In this document: piece by piece, positions 45,512 to 58,583 of the stretch | How positions within the stretch are numbered: position 1 is the stretch's first letter | How the letters are laid out: each line of letters starts with the position of its first letter | Origin: Pegoplata infirma | Taxonomy: Eukaryota > Arthropoda > Insecta > Diptera > Anthomyiidae | Direction: 5' to 3' | Assembly (NCBI GenBank): GCA_963921195.1 | Contig: OY992536.1 | Location: 3,534,001 to 3,598,000 of the forward strand | Length of the DNA stretch: 64,000 bases | The notes under the pieces: generated by a model | Seen by the model: only the letters and a program-made list of their open reading frames with translations | The model's database searches: none | Told to the model about the DNA's origin: nothing | Translations under genes and position numbers: made by a program

Positions 45512-46000
45512 AAAAGAGTGCAAAGCATTTGATTATAACAACACAACACATATTGCCTATGCCAGCGACAACAGCAACAACAACAATATAAGCCGTGTTC
45601 ACGTTAAGAGATTCGTCAAGTGTTTTAAACGATATCGACACCATTTTCGTAAGCGTTGGCGATATTATCCTAATAAACATAAAACAAAAATAATAATGAC
45701 AAACAACAAAAGAACTAAAAAGCAACCACTACCATAAATTAAAACAAAAAACAAACAAAAAAAAAAAAAAGAGAAAATAAATGAAAGTAAACAAACACTG
45801 CTACTCCAAATAACTAAAATATTTACAAATGCATTCGCTTCGAATAAAGTCATAAAGGCCAAATATATTTTTTAGAGGACATTTTAAGCAACAGGATAAA
45901 ATATTTACTTTGATTTCTTAGGTCGGTCTCTTTACCACCACCCACTTATACGTTGATAGAAGAGGCCGGTCCCTGTGTGTTGGAGTTTTTCGTTTTTTTT
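45512..46000 (+). other. Akt: Akt 3' untranslated region (proximal)
   Basis: CAACAACA-rich sequence after the stop. AATAAA occurs at 45776 and 45843, either of which could serve polyadenylation. More AT-rich sequence with AATAAA-like words continues to about 46170, so longer forms are possible. Confidence 0.5.
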
Positions 46001-49000
46001 TTTTTTTTTAATATTTTAGCTGTTGGCATCTTTGACCTTATTTGAGGAGATCCTATTAGTAATTTTTTTCATTGTTTATACATAACAACACAAATCACAA
46101 AATAATGAACTAAAAAATAGATGGAAAATTATAATATACAATATAATTAAAGGATATAACACAAATAAATAAAAAAAAACAAACAAATGTATTTAAATCT
46201 TTAAAAAGATAAAATTAAGTTTATTCATAGATGAAGAAGTTGAAGAAAAACAAGCAAAATAAATTAATTTAATAATATTAATAAAATACATAATACACAA
46301 ATAAACAGAAATATATACAACAGATTGTTGCATGCCCATCATACGAAACAAACATGCAGCAGCACATTGAAATGCAGGCAACAAACCAACCAATATATTA
46401 TTACAATTTTGCAAATAAACTATGTAAAAACAATTAAATTTTCTTATCAGCATGGAATTTAAAATTCACTTGTAAAAATATTGTCTTCACTTCAAATGAA
46501 GCGTGTGAAACAAGAAAAAAAAAAACAAAACTATAACGATGAATTTGTAAAATTATACAACAGACAGACACACACAAGGCATGCTTCATTATTCTTTTTT
46601 TTTTAACTATTTTTGTGTTTTCATATATTATTTAATTTCTTTTTATTTAAGCTTGGATTGATAGTTAATTATTTTAAACGAATTTAGTTTGATTTAAAAT
46701 CTTTTAAAAAAAAAGTTTTATGAAAACTAAAAAAATCAAACATTTTTTTTTATTAATTCTAATTTAGTTACAAGCAAGTTAATGCCTATTTTTGTGTTTT
46801 TCAAATTAAATGTTTTTTTTTTTGTATTGTATTCAATCTGTAAGTGAACTCCCTTGCATATTTAAATGGAAATTTAATTTCGTATTTACTAATCTTTTTT
46901 TATTATTTTTTTAAGAAATTTAATAATAATCGGATAATTTAAATATGTAAATACTTTTTAATGATATTTAACTATCAAGAAATATGTACAATACATTTTA
47001 GACCCAGCAAATTTCTGACTGTTTAACTAAATCCATATTGAAGCCGTGATATTTATTCTCTGTCCCAATTTGATAAAGCAGAAAATATATGATATGATTC
47101 AGGATATAGTCTATTTCGTTCGTTAATGTGTTGTAAATGTAAAACGAAATATTTTTAAATGCCTCTTTACTCGAGAACATTAAAAAAATGTTTGATATTT
47201 TTATTTAAGATGCACTGCAATGACTAGAACATATTAAAACGACTTTGAAGACAAAACTGCTTTAATGTCATTTCGGTTTATTTTTGTCATTTCGGTTTCT
47301 ACAAAATAGAGTTCCAGTTCCTTTCGAGACTCACATACATATGTGTTTTGTGCTTTGTTACACCACCCCTTTATTTTGCGGTGTTTTAAGATGGGAGAAA
47401 TGGTCGAAAAACGAGTTTTTAAAGTTTATTCTATTTTAAAGAGACGTAGGCATATGCGTATCAAAGACTATTTAAATACCATTCTAACAGTGCATGTAAC
47501 ATGTATTGTCAAGTAAGTATACTTACGTTTGTATATCGAAAACCGTTATATTTAGTTTTCTGAAAAAAAAAAAAAAATAAGGAGTCATCATGACATTTTC
47601 AATCAGTTTTGATAAACTTGTGGAAATGGTCAAGATTTCTAGAGTCCAACCGAACCCAGGAAAGTTTTTTTGAAAAGCCTTCTAGTAGTTCAACATGGTA
47701 ATCATAACAAATTTTCCAAAGTAAAAAAATTATAATATATTTTCTTTAGGGGCAATTTCAAATAAAAATCATCGATCCAAGAATTAGTTCCTGTTATATA
47801 ATTACTTATTAATACTTTATAATTACTTCGGAAATCGATTATTTGAAGCTGAAGATGTTGTTGAAAATATTCGGTTTCGCCTTAAAATCAGTTTACAGCA
47901 ACTACTTGCATAAGTTTTGCCGAAACCGAAATTTTGTATCCCTAATTTTGCGTAAAACGTAATCATTATTGTAAAATAACTTTTTCTGTTTTTGCAATAA
48001 TTTACAAGTTTTAAATAATTAAAAACTGCACTTTTATATTATTCTAAAATTATACACAATAATTTAAGAAATTTATGTAAAAAAATAGATTAAAAATGTT
48101 TCGGTATTGGTTTGACTTTTTGCTTAATTTTATTATTGCTTTGGTTCGGTTCAAAAAAATACATCATCGGTTGGATTCTAAAATTTTAGTAGTAAAATTT
48201 ATATACGTAAAAAATTAACAAAATGTGATGATTTTTACTAACATTTTTCCTTTTTTTGCAAATATCTTTGGGCTTCGGATAATACATTGTAATGGTCCAC
48301 AATTTTACTAATCAAAGAATGTGCAATTGCAATTTGTAAAGAGTACATTAAGCAAAAGTGTAACTTCTACGCATCATCTAAAAGATAATCGTGGTACAAA
48401 GGGCTAAATCCAAAATTTTTTTACATCAAACACATGGGATGAAACAAAACACAAACAAATTGTATGTGTGTTTATTGTTACAAATGTTCAATTACGCACT
48501 TTGCAAGGATAAAAAGTTCTAACGCAAATACCGTCATTGAAAAAGTGTAAAAATTGTTGCAACAGTTTTCTAAAAAAAAAAGTTACAATCTTTCACTTTT
48601 GCAGGGGTAAATATTTCTTAAAAGCACACCATCAGTATAATAATACTGTGCTAACATAATTTAATATACTTTACAAATGATCTAGTGCCGGTTGTAGGTT
48701 TCGTCGAGTACATTACAAAAAAGTCCAGTACAATTTTTAAACACCCTATAATTTAAAAATTTTTGTTGTTAAACTTATTAAATCACTTAAATCCTTTATT
48801 TTTCTTATGATTTTCAATTTTCTAACTGTTTTGATAGAAGTAGGATTGGGCTTTTTAAACTAAAAACCACCCTTTTTGAATATCAATTGCTTTTAAATTG
48901 TCGTGAGAAAACTTTTCTCAATTGAAAATATTTATACCGCTCAACAAATTTTTTCCAGTTTGAATTCTGATGATCAATTTTAGTAGTCTTTGATCTCCTG

Positions 49001-49419
49001 ATTCTAGCTATTTTTGCATTTTTTTGAATGTCCTTAAAGCAGCCATTCAATGGAATTAAAATCTAGTAAGATTTGTTTTAATTATTGCGTTTGGTTAGGT
49101 TACACTTGTGTTTTAAAACGATACTGTTAAAATTACTATTTTTATAAAATTTACCTCTTACGCTATATACCAGATTTTTATACCACACACTGGCTGCTGA
49201 TCAGGCTTTCAAAAAAGTCAAAAATCATGTTTTTTTCGCATTTTCAACCGTAAATAAATAAAGTTCTAAACATAATGAAAATTTGGAGTACAGATTTGAA
49301 ATCGCAAGCCCCATTAGCCTGAAATAAAACAGCGAACACGCAACGCAACAATACGCAGAATATAATACAGCCTTAAGTCTCAAACAATTTTTTTTTTTTT
49401 AAACTTTGGTCCAAAAAAA
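46001..49419. other. AT-rich intergenic, nothing recognised
   Basis: Poly(T), poly(A) and simple AT text with no credible frame, terminal repeat or RNA gene. It may include extended Akt 3' UTR in its first part. Confidence 0.4.
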
Positions 49420-49696
49420 GTAAATCACATAAAAAATGTGAAAAATAAAATTTCCGAATTTTTTTGTTGTTTTATATTTCACTTTAGTTTTTTTTTCGTT
49501 TTGTTTTTCATAAAGTTTGGTTAAAGTAAAACGAATGCACTTTTTTCTTTATAATTTTTAAAATTTTAGTTATTTGATTTCAACTTCAAATGAAAACGTA
49601 AATAACAACAATACTCTAAACTGGATTTAATGTGATTCGAAAAATTTCATGTGAATTTAAAAATTGGTGAAAGACAGAACTAGAGGCCTTAGGCAA
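49420..49696 (-). mobile_element. GGCC-ended MITE, inverted copy
   Basis: Inverted relative of 55890-56180, sharing AAAACGAATGCACTTTTTTC, GTGAAAGACAGAAC and AGGCCTTA. The left terminus is degraded. Confidence 0.6.
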
Positions 49697-52250
49697 AAAA
49701 ATTTAAATTTTTATTTACTAATTTTTAAAAATGTGTTTTTTTTTAATTTTGTAAGTCCTGAGCACAGTTTTTCTTGTGTTTTAGGAAAAAAAATTTGACA
49801 AATTTTTTAAGTCTCAAAAATTTTTTTTTGAAAATTTTAATGTCCCGAACACAAAAACTTTTTGGTAATCTTTTTTTCAGTTTTTTTTTTTTTTTTGTAA
49901 AAAAATAAAATAAAAGAGCGTTTAGGACAAAAAAGTCCCAGGCATAGATTTGTTTACATTTTGGAGTAAAAAAATTAATTTCAAGAAACATTTTTTTAAC
50001 AAATTTTGAAAAAAAAAAAATTGCACGAAATCTATATTTAGATAACTTTGGTAAAAAAAATATCATAGCATTGAAAAATTCTAAGAAGGGAAGTATTCCA
50101 ACTCTTATTAACCGATTTGCATGAATTTGAAAATATATATAAAAGATTCGATTTTAAGGTTGGGCTGCCTCCGCTTATCGGCCATATCAGTGTCTAAAAA
50201 TTTAGTTGCCCCTTCGGAAAAATTCCGGTAACTCCCAAACTAACCGGAGTATCGTCTAGAGCGAAATTACTTTGGAGTACTTCTTCTATCCCCCAAATAA
50301 AGTGTTTCAAAATTTTCGTAATGTACTCGGCGAGTCCTACAAACTGCACTAGGTCATATGAAATGTAAAAATAAAAAAACACCGTAGCACGTTTAATGTG
50401 TTCTGTATAAGAATGTAAACAACATACATGGTCACCTAAAACGCAAAACGTCCTAACTATATTTTTGTAATTCAAAAAACAAAATTAAAAAATTTAAAAT
50501 CGTTTTTGTTGCTTTTTTATGGATAGAATTGTATTAAAATAATTAATCGAAAAATTTTAAAATAATTTATTTCTAGCTACGCCCATTCAGGATTTCGCAA
50601 ATAAGACGCCTTGAACTTTTTGCTATATAATTGCTCATTTTTTTTTTTTTTCGAAAACCCTATTTTTGTCAGAATTAATCAAATATTAGATTTTGATATT
50701 TTTGTTAGTTAGGGCGTTTTGTGTTTTATCTAAAAATATACATAAAAAGACTTGAGTTGAACATATTTTTTTTTCAGCATTTACCATAAAATCACACAAA
50801 AATTTAAATTTAACAACCGCTTTGATTGATATGATTGTAAAATATAATTTTATTTTTTGTTTTAAAAATTAAAGTTTAATTCGAAATGAAACTTTTATTG
50901 GTTGTTCTACAAACATTTGGCATAGAGTATGGTTAATTAAAAATAATGATGAGAGCAAGTTATTACAAAAAGGGTTTTGCTTTATGTTAAGACGCCACAA
51001 CAAACAAAATAACAACGAAAATATGTTCCACACACTATAAACAAATAAACAAAATACATAGCTGTTATATTAACAGTTTAAGAAATTATAATTATTATTA
51101 TTATTAATTCATGCAGACAACATTTATTGCAATTTTCATCCACAAACCATAAGCACTTACGAAAAATACACTCACCCCTCCCAACAAAAAAACAATTTTT
51201 AGTTTTAAGCTTCAGTTTATTTAAATATAAAAAATTTCATATTAATGAAAGATGTACATTAAAAAATATGCCTGGCCCTAACAAAAAAGCAAAACTCTTT
51301 TTCTTTTCTTGAAAAAATTTTTTTAATGTTTTTTTTTTAAATTATAACCAACAACCAAGTCACCAGCAGTCCACAACACAACCCCCTTTAATAAAAAGTG
51401 TAATGTGACGTTTTTCTTTTTATTTATTTAAATTTCATTTATATACATATTTTTTTTTAATTTTTTAGTTTTTATAGTGGTTTACATTTTTTTCTATATT
51501 AAAACAATCTAAAACATAATTTGATATTGTAAACATTTTTATAGGGTTTTTTATAGAAAAAATTTACCTAATAACAAACCAACTTGAAAATAGTTTAATA
51601 AACACATAAACATAAATGATTAAACATAAAACATAAAAAAGGAATAGTTTAATAATAGAAATAAATCTTTTTAAACTAATAAATAACAACCATGAAAAAA
51701 AAAAAACGAAGAAAACAATAGTTACCCACTACCTTTTTCATACGAAGTTAAAAAGTTTTTAGTCATGTAAGTCATATTTAAAAAAAAAAAGAATTAAAAA
51801 AAAAAACATAATTTTTTTATACAAAAAAAAAAAATAAAAAAATATAAAGCTGTTTAATAAACAAATAAAAATATGTGAAGTTTATTTTGTATTATTAATG
51901 ATTTATTGATTACTTTTTGTACTTTTTTTGTTTTACTTTTTTTTGTACTAATTTTAATTAAACAAACAAAAAAAAGATTTAATCATATTTCGAAAAAAAA
52001 AAAATCATAATTGCAAAAAAAATCTTTAAGAATTTTGGAAAGGAAAATAATATAAAAAAATCTATAAATAACAATATAAACATGTAGATAACGGTTTATC
52101 TATGTAATAATTTATACATATTATATACTTTATACAGCTAAAATATAAGATTTAAACAATAATAATAAAAAAAAATTAATAAAACATCTTTTCTTCTTGC
52201 ATGAATTTATTATTATAAATAAATCATAATAAATTCTATCCAGGTAATAT
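49697..52250. other. AT-rich intergenic with an R1 fragment
   Basis: At about 50085-50260 it carries AAGGGAAGTATTCCAACTC and following R1-family text. From 50600 to 52200 it is AT-rich with several AATAAA-like words and no frame worth calling; it could contain transcript ends, but nothing shows this. Confidence 0.35.
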
Positions 52251-52480
52251 ACGAAGGCTGTTTGAAATGTTCTTAGCCTAACAATGAAAAAACAAGAGCT
52301 AGATTTTTAAAATTATTTTATTTTTCAATACAATCTCCTGATACATGAATACACTTACAAGGGAAGTATCTATATATACGAAGGCTGTTTGAAATGTTCT
52401 TAGCCTAACAATGAAAAACAAGAGCTAGATTTTTAAAATTATTTTATTTTTCAATACAATCTCCTGATACATCAATACAC
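52251..52480 (+). repeat. Tandem duplication of a mariner-like terminus (about 124-bp unit)
   Basis: TACGAAGGCTGTTTGAAATG begins at about 52250 and again at about 52377, each followed by TTCTTAGCCTAACAATGAAA and about 100 bp of nearly identical text ending CACTTACAAGGGAAGTATCT. The words resemble mariner element termini; no transposase is present. Confidence 0.65.
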
Positions 52481-53489
52481 TTACAAGGGAAGTATCTCAA
52501 CTCTTTTGAACCGATTTGCATGAAACTTAAAATATATATAAAAGAGACGATTTTAAGGTTGGGTGTCTCGGCTTGTCGGCCACATCAGGTTTAAAAATTT
52601 CGTTGAAAAAATGTGGACCTTCGGGAAAGTTTCGATAACTTTCGAACTAACAGGAATATCATCTAGAGCAAAAATACGTGATGACTAAATTTTAATAGAG
52701 ATTATTTCGTATTCATATGGTCATCGTAGGTCTATGTCTTCACATAAATACTAGGGCTGTCAATCCCGAAATCCCGGGATTTTTGTCATAAAATAAATCC
52801 CGAATCCCGGGATTTTAAGGCTCAAATCCCGGGATTTTTGAAATATTAAAAATTTATGAGAATTTATTTTTAAAAATACAACTTTGTTCAATTACACAGG
52901 GCAACACTTTTTTTTTGCCCGGGTTCTAATATAAAATTTTGGGTAATTGGGGTACGCTGATTTCAAATCTGGCTATTTTTTTTTTTGGGTCAGCTCTAGT
53001 TTTTGAGATATGGCCTAGGGAATCATTGAAAATAGGCTATTTTTGGCATTTTTGTGAGTCCATATTTGTCTTACATTCAAAAAGTGAATGACGATTTTTT
53101 GGATATTTGGATATGCAGATTCCAAAAGTGCTCTTACTTTTGTTGAGTCATCTTTAGTTTTGGAGATATCGCTAAAATAAAATTTTTAAATTTATGCCCT
53201 CTTTAATTTTGTCTGAATATTAATTAAGTTTTGGAAATTATAGACAAGCAAAGTTGGTAAAAAACTAAATTTTTCCACTCTTTAACAGCGATTTGCTCGC
53301 GAACGCGAGCTGATGGAAAAAATTGGATAACAGATTCAGAATCGGCACACTAAAATCAATAAAGATCAGTTGTCAAAGGTCAGGCAAATTGAAAAAGTTC
53401 AAGTTTTGTCAACCTGTGTTATTGTTACATTTACATAAACATATTAAAACTAAATCTTTTTTTAATTTTCAACGTAGCTGGCCACGAAT

Positions 53490-53569
53490 TGGGATGAGCT
53501 GAGAATTCTACCTAGGCTTGCTGAATAATAGTCCAACGCACTAACCATTAAGCTACAGTCACGAAGCCC
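53490..53569 (-). repeat. tRNA-like segment 1 (SINE-type head)
   Basis: On the - strand it reads CTGTAGCTTAATGGTTAGTG, a good A-box, then CGTTGGACTATTATTC like an anticodon arm, then a degraded B-box GGTAGAATTCT. It looks like the head of a tRNA-derived SINE or a tRNA pseudogene, not a working tRNA. Confidence 0.5.
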
Positions 53570-54055
53570 TTTGACCAAAGTTTGCAGGTTTTGGCGAAAA
53601 TTTTCTAAAAAACCAAAACTTTGATCGGAGGGCGCCACGATTGCGAATGGCCTCAAATTTGTACCACATACGTTTAGGCGTAGGAGAATAAAAATTTTCC
53701 CGGACGTTCAAAATTGAAAAAAAAAACTTTTTTATACAAAAAAATGCAAGTGTAATGTATTATATTATTACTTTTCTCCTTTAAATGATTTTATTATTTA
53801 ACATTTTCTTTAAATAAGTTTTAAAATTATACAGTGCAACAACGAAAATCGAAATGGAATGAAACCAAAAGCAAATAGTCCATTTTCATAACAAACCCTC
53901 AAGGCTTTTTTTAGTTTATTGCTAAATATTTAATAATAATAATTACTTGAAAACTGCATAAGTGGCGTATACTTAATTTTTTAATTGCCTTTAAATAACA
54001 ATCAGAATAATTAAAAATCATTTTTTTACTAATTTCGTTGTAGCGAAATCGACCC

Positions 54056-54134
54056 AAGGGTTTTCGTGGGAATCAAACCTACGACACACTGCTAAATAGG
54101 CTAGCACGTTACCAACTAACCCACATTAGCCCCC
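54056..54134 (-). repeat. tRNA-like segment 2 (SINE-type head)
   Basis: On the - strand it has TGGGTTAGTTGGTAACGTGC (A-box region) and, about 30 bases on, GGTAGGTTTGATTCCCAC-like text with B-box GGTTTGATTCCC. Spacing fits a tRNA body. It lies in the same orientation as segment 1, 490 bp away, so both may belong to one SINE or to two insertions. Confidence 0.55.
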
Positions 54135-54573
54135 TTAATATGCACAATAAAATTGAAACATAAAGAGTCAACTATTTTTTTACTTTTATAATCAAAGAAA
54201 TTTAATCCCGGAATCCCAAAAAATCCCGGGATCCCGAAAAATCCCGTGATCCCGAAAAATCCCGGGATTTCGATTTTCAAATCCCGAATCCCGGGATTTT
54301 AAAAAACCGATCCCGTTTGACAGCCCTAATAAATACCCCCCAAAATTTACACATTTTCATAAGAAAAATATTTAAAGAAACCGAATTTTTACAAGCCTTT
54401 GTCTAAAAATTCCAAAAAACGATTTTTTCGCCATTTTTTTTACCCATGTTTTGAACCCATAAATCCCTGATATGGCGAATAAGCCGAAACACCCCAAACT
54501 TAGAATTGCCTCTTTTATATATATTTTAAGTCTCATGCAAATCGGTTCATAAAGGTTGAGATACTTCCCTTGT

Positions 54574-55889
54574 TAGTCTAACGTTTTCCTAGTTATTCTA
54601 TTCCTTCATGAAAATGTTTTTTATTTGTGGATTGTGTTTATTTGTAAAAAAAAAAATAACCTCCCGAAAGTATACTATTATTATAGCTGTACAATGAAAA
54701 ATCATTATTATATCGCTCTTCTATCATATGGAAAAAATTTCGGTGATAAACCAATATTTTGAGGTTTTCTATTTATATCGAACTAAAAACAAGTAAGTAC
54801 ATTATATTCGGTCAAGACCGATCATATCATACCCTACACAAATGTTTTCGAAAAATTGGTTCCAAGTCCAAACATAGATCGATTGGATCTATCTCTTGTT
54901 ATATTTTTAATTAGTGTAGAAAACACACACAAACCAAAGTGAAAAATGATTATATTTTGTGGCAATAAAAAGATTTTAATAAATTCCGATAAAACTTGGA
55001 ACGATAATGAATGTTGACATTTTCCATAACAAAACGCTAAAGGTGTATTTTAACGCATTTGAAATTGGTGATTTTAAAGCATTTAAAGTTTTTGTATACT
55101 AAATATGTCCTACTTTAGGGGTACCACCAAGAGTTTCCCCTGTAGCTCTAATTTACTTAAGCTATAACCGGTATGAATTTCGCTGCAATTGGTCCAGTAC
55201 TTACTGAATGACAAAATTATTCAAAATAAACCACTGTACATCGTTACGTATGATTGTTATTTAAGGCATAATTACTTGAACGAATACGGAGCGGAGAAGT
55301 GTCAGCTGATACGTTAGCTTGTATTAAAATAAATAGAAATAGGTACTTAAACGAATACGTGACGGTGCTGTAGCGGCCGAACCTAAAAAATTTTGATTTT
55401 CCGTGCGTTTTACGTGTCACCTGATTTTATTTTTAATTTTGTGTTGAAATTTTTTCATTTGTGTGGCAGAATTGACAAATACAAAATATAAATAAACGAA
55501 AAAAATATTTTTCTGTAAATATAAATTTAAAAAAATCCCAAATAACCACTTTTTAAAATAAAATTTGTAAATTAATACGACACGTTGAAACGGAATCAGT
55601 AAGTGCTTGAAAAATACAACAGCCCGTCACGCTACAGCACCGCTACAGTAGCGCTCAAGTGCCTAGGCCTTTAAAGGCAAATACAAGTTAAGTATACGCC
55701 TCTTATACAGTTTTCAAGTAATTATAATAACAGTTCACCAACTTCAAATGCGTGTAAAAAACCTCGCAATAAACTAATAAAACCTTGAGGGGATTGTTAT
55801 AGAAAAATGTCAACTTTCATTTTCTTTGGGTTTTATCCTATTCCGATTTTGGTTGTTGCACTGTGTAATTTATGAATGAATACAAATTA
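54574..55889. other. Non-coding; one short mini-me-related end
   Basis: At about 54790-54860 AAACAAGTAAGTACATTATA, TTCGGTCAAGACCGA (a hairpin) and ATACCCTACAC look like the 3' end of a related Helitron-like family on the - strand. An imperfect inverted pair with AATACGxxxCGGxGCTGTAGCG text occurs near 55360 and 55640. No gene. Confidence 0.35.
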
Positions 55890-56180
55890 CAGGCCTCTGT
55901 TCTGTCTTTCACAACTTTTCAATTCACATGAAAGTTTCCGAATCACATGAAATCAAGTTTAGTGTTTTTTGATCACGTTTTCATTCGAAGTGGAAATCGA
56001 ATAATTAAAATTTAAAACATCACAAGGAAAAAAGTGCATTCGTTTTACTTTCACCAAATTTTATTTTTGTGAAACAAAACGAAAAAGAAATTCGGATGTG
56101 AAATCTAGAACACCAAAAAAATTCGGATATTTTCATTTTCACATTTTTTATGTGAATTACTTTTTTTGGAACAGCGGCCA
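55890..56180 (+). mobile_element. GGCC-ended MITE, uninterrupted copy
   Basis: AGGCCTCTGTTCTGTCTTTC at the left and GTGAATTACTTTTTTTGGAA ending CAGCGGCC at the right; about 290 bp. It serves as the reference for the copies at 33906 and 49420. Confidence 0.7.
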
Positions 56181-56671
56181 CAGACAAATTTGAAAAGCAA
56201 ACTATATTAGATTAGAAGAGACCCTATGCAATGCGACCAATATGATCTTTTGTGCAGCCTAGCAGTTGCCCTATATGTTGAGGCTTTTAATAAAACCATA
56301 TATGAGGCATTCCAAACCAAATGTCCCGCTACAGAAAAACATGTGTACCGTAAATTTCTGAATAGGTTGTTTGGATAGCCCTATATGGAACTAAGAAAAT
56401 TGCGTTTTTGGTTTTTCTAATTTTCAAAAACTGGGCTTAGAAGGCGTGGTCAAATATTGGAAAAATGATAAAATTTGTGGCGAGTTGCAATGATTAAATA
56501 TTTATCACATTAAAACGGAATGCACCACAATCTCAAAAATTTACATTCTTATATAGTTTTGTATGGGCTATCGAATAAAATTTTTTTCTTTGGAAAATTT
56601 TCAGAACCGGTTCTGAAATTTCCCATTTTTTAAAAAAGTCAATTTATCAAAAATCCGGCCACTTTTTATAC

Positions 56672-57632
56672 CCTCCACTCTAGTGATAGAGGGTATATAT
56701 AAGTTTTTCATTCCGTTTGTAACACCTCGAAATATTGGTCTAGGACCCCATAAAGATAACTTCACACACATATATATTTATGATCCTCGATCGATTTTAA
56801 GTTGATCTAGCGATGTCCGTACGTCCGTCTGTCTGTCTGTCCGTCCGTAGACAACATGCTAACTTTTGAAAGACTTTACAGAGGCTACTGAAGTTTGGCA
56901 TATATGTTTGTCATTTACCTGGTCAGGTTGGTATTGCAATCCAATCGGTCCAGTGGTTCAAAAGTTATGAGCAAGAGAATAAATTTCGGCAAGGGTGTAT
57001 CGCGAATTTACGAGATAAAAAACACGATAACTTTCGAAAGACAATAATGAGACTACTGAAGCTTAGCATGTATCTTTGCCGTTCTGTTTGGTTTTAAATT
57101 TCAGCTCAATGGGTCCAGTGGTTCAAAAGTTATAAGCAAAACTCTGAATTTCAGATTTGTTTCATCTAAAATGCCACGTGTTTTAACAAGTTTTAAAAGC
57201 ATTGGTGGTAACTAAACAATGCTTTTCAAACTTTTTTAATTTTAAAGCAATGCTTTTTAAACTTGTTTAGTTTTAAAAGCATTGGTAACTTAAAAATTAC
57301 ACTCGAAAAAATTTTACACTCAAAAAAAAATTTACACAAAAAAAATTTAGTTTTTTTTTTACAAAAATGACAATATTTTGTGTACATAGGTACGTGCATT
57401 CACTCAGAAATATTTTTACAGTAAAAAAACATTACACTCAAAAAAAAAAATATAGTAATTTTTTTTTTTTTTTTTTAAAAAATGACAAAAAAAAGTTTTT
57501 TACTCAAAATAAAATATTTCTAATCAAAATTGTTAATTTTTTCACGTTAAAATATTTACTATCCTTTAAAAAATGCATTGTGGAGGGTATTCATAGATTC
57601 GGCAAAGTCGAATTTAACTTTTCTACTTGTTT
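56672..57632 (+). mobile_element. mini-me/DINE-1-like element, complete (960 bp)
   Basis: Starts TTTTTATACCCTCCACTCTA, has CTCGAAATATTGGTCTAGGA, GTACGTCCGTCTGTCTGTCT, two related AAAGTTATGAGCAA segments, and ends GTGGAGGGTATTCATAGATT then TCGGCAAAGTCGA hairpin and TTTTCTACTTGTTTTT. Confidence 0.85.
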
Positions 57633-57648
57633 TTAATATTTTTTTTTA

Positions 57649-57957
57649 AAGTTTAGATGCTTGTCCATCCACACAAAAAAATTCAGAAACACGATCTTCG
57701 TTTTTTTCGAGAAAATCGCATTTGAGCTTTAAATTTCATAACAATTTTGTAATTTGCTTGTATTTTCTTGATTTACCGTTGCAAATGAGTAATATTAATT
57801 GCATAAATATGTATTATTCATTCGCAACGTTAAAATAAAGAAATACAAGCAAATTACAAAATTGTTATGAAATTTAAAATTCAAATGCGATTTTCTCGAA
57901 AAATACGAAGAACGTGTTTCTGAATTTTTTTGTGTGGATGGACAAACATCTAAACTT
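57649..57957. repeat. 309-bp near-perfect palindrome at the foldback centre
   Basis: GTTTAGATGCTTGTCCATCC at the left is mirrored by GGATGGACAAACATCTAAAC at the right, continuing inward to CGTTGCAAATGAGTAATA against TATTATTCATTCGCAACG. Confidence 0.85.
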
Positions 57958-58583
57958 AAAAAAAAAAAAAATTAAAAAAGAAAAAAAAAAAGTGGCATGT
58001 TTTTTAATAAATTGACATTTTAAAAAAATAGAAAATTTCAGAACGGGTTTTGAAAATTTTCAAAAAAAAAAAAAAATTAATCGATAGCCCATACAAAACT
58101 ATATAAGAATGTAAATTTTTGAGATTGTGGTGCATTCCTTTTTAATGTGTTAAATATTTAATCAAGGCAACTCGCCACAAATTTGACCATTTTTTCAATA
58201 TTTGACCACGCCTCTTAAGTCCAGTTTTTGAAAAATTGAAAAACCAAAAACCCAATTTTCTAAGTTTCATATAGGGCTATCCATACAACCTATTCAAAAG
58301 TTTACGGTACACGTGTTTTTTTCGTTGGACATTTGGTGTGGAATACCTCATATTATAATACGGTTCTTATTCTACAACAAAATCGAACTTTCATAAAAAT
58401 AAAACGACTCGTTGGTATAATGTAAACACACCTTTAACTGAAGATTTAAATAAAGCACAAATCAAATCTGCTTTGTTAGATTTTTTTTCTGATCTCATTA
58501 AATATAAAATTGAATAAGTTTAAAGAATAACACAATATACAATTCATTTTGTGAACATAATTCATATTTTATTTTATAAAAGT

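Larger units (their letters stand above)
52752..54328. mobile_element. hAT-type element with AATCCCGGGATTTT motifs (1.6 kb)
   Basis: Ends TAGGGCTGTCAATCCCG and (inverted) TAGGGCTGTCAAACGGG with a perfect 8-bp duplication ATAAATAC (52744-52751, 54329-54336). Both subterminal regions hold several copies of AAATCCCGGGATTTT, itself a palindrome. The middle has two tRNA-like segments. No transposase. Confidence 0.85.
52484..54573. mobile_element. R1 TIR element interrupted by a hAT element
   Basis: CAAGGGAAGTATCTCAACTC at the left is mirrored by GTTGAGATACTTCCCTTG at the right; inner text (AACCGATTTGCATGA, GGTTGGG) mirrors too. The hAT element at 52752-54328 splits it. Without it the element is about 500 bp. 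Confidence 0.65.
56288..58350. mobile_element. 2-kb foldback element with a nested mini-me and an inner palindrome
   Basis: Arms of about 370 bp mirror each other: GGGCTATCGAATAAAATTTT at 56566 against AATCGATAGCCC near 58078, GAGATTGTGGTGCATTCC near 58121 against GGAATGCACCACAATCTC near 56517, and CATATAGGGCTATCC near 58267 against GGATAGCCCTATATGG near 56373. A mini-me (56672-57632) interrupts the left side and a separate palindrome (57649-57957) forms the centre. No gene. Confidence 0.75.
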
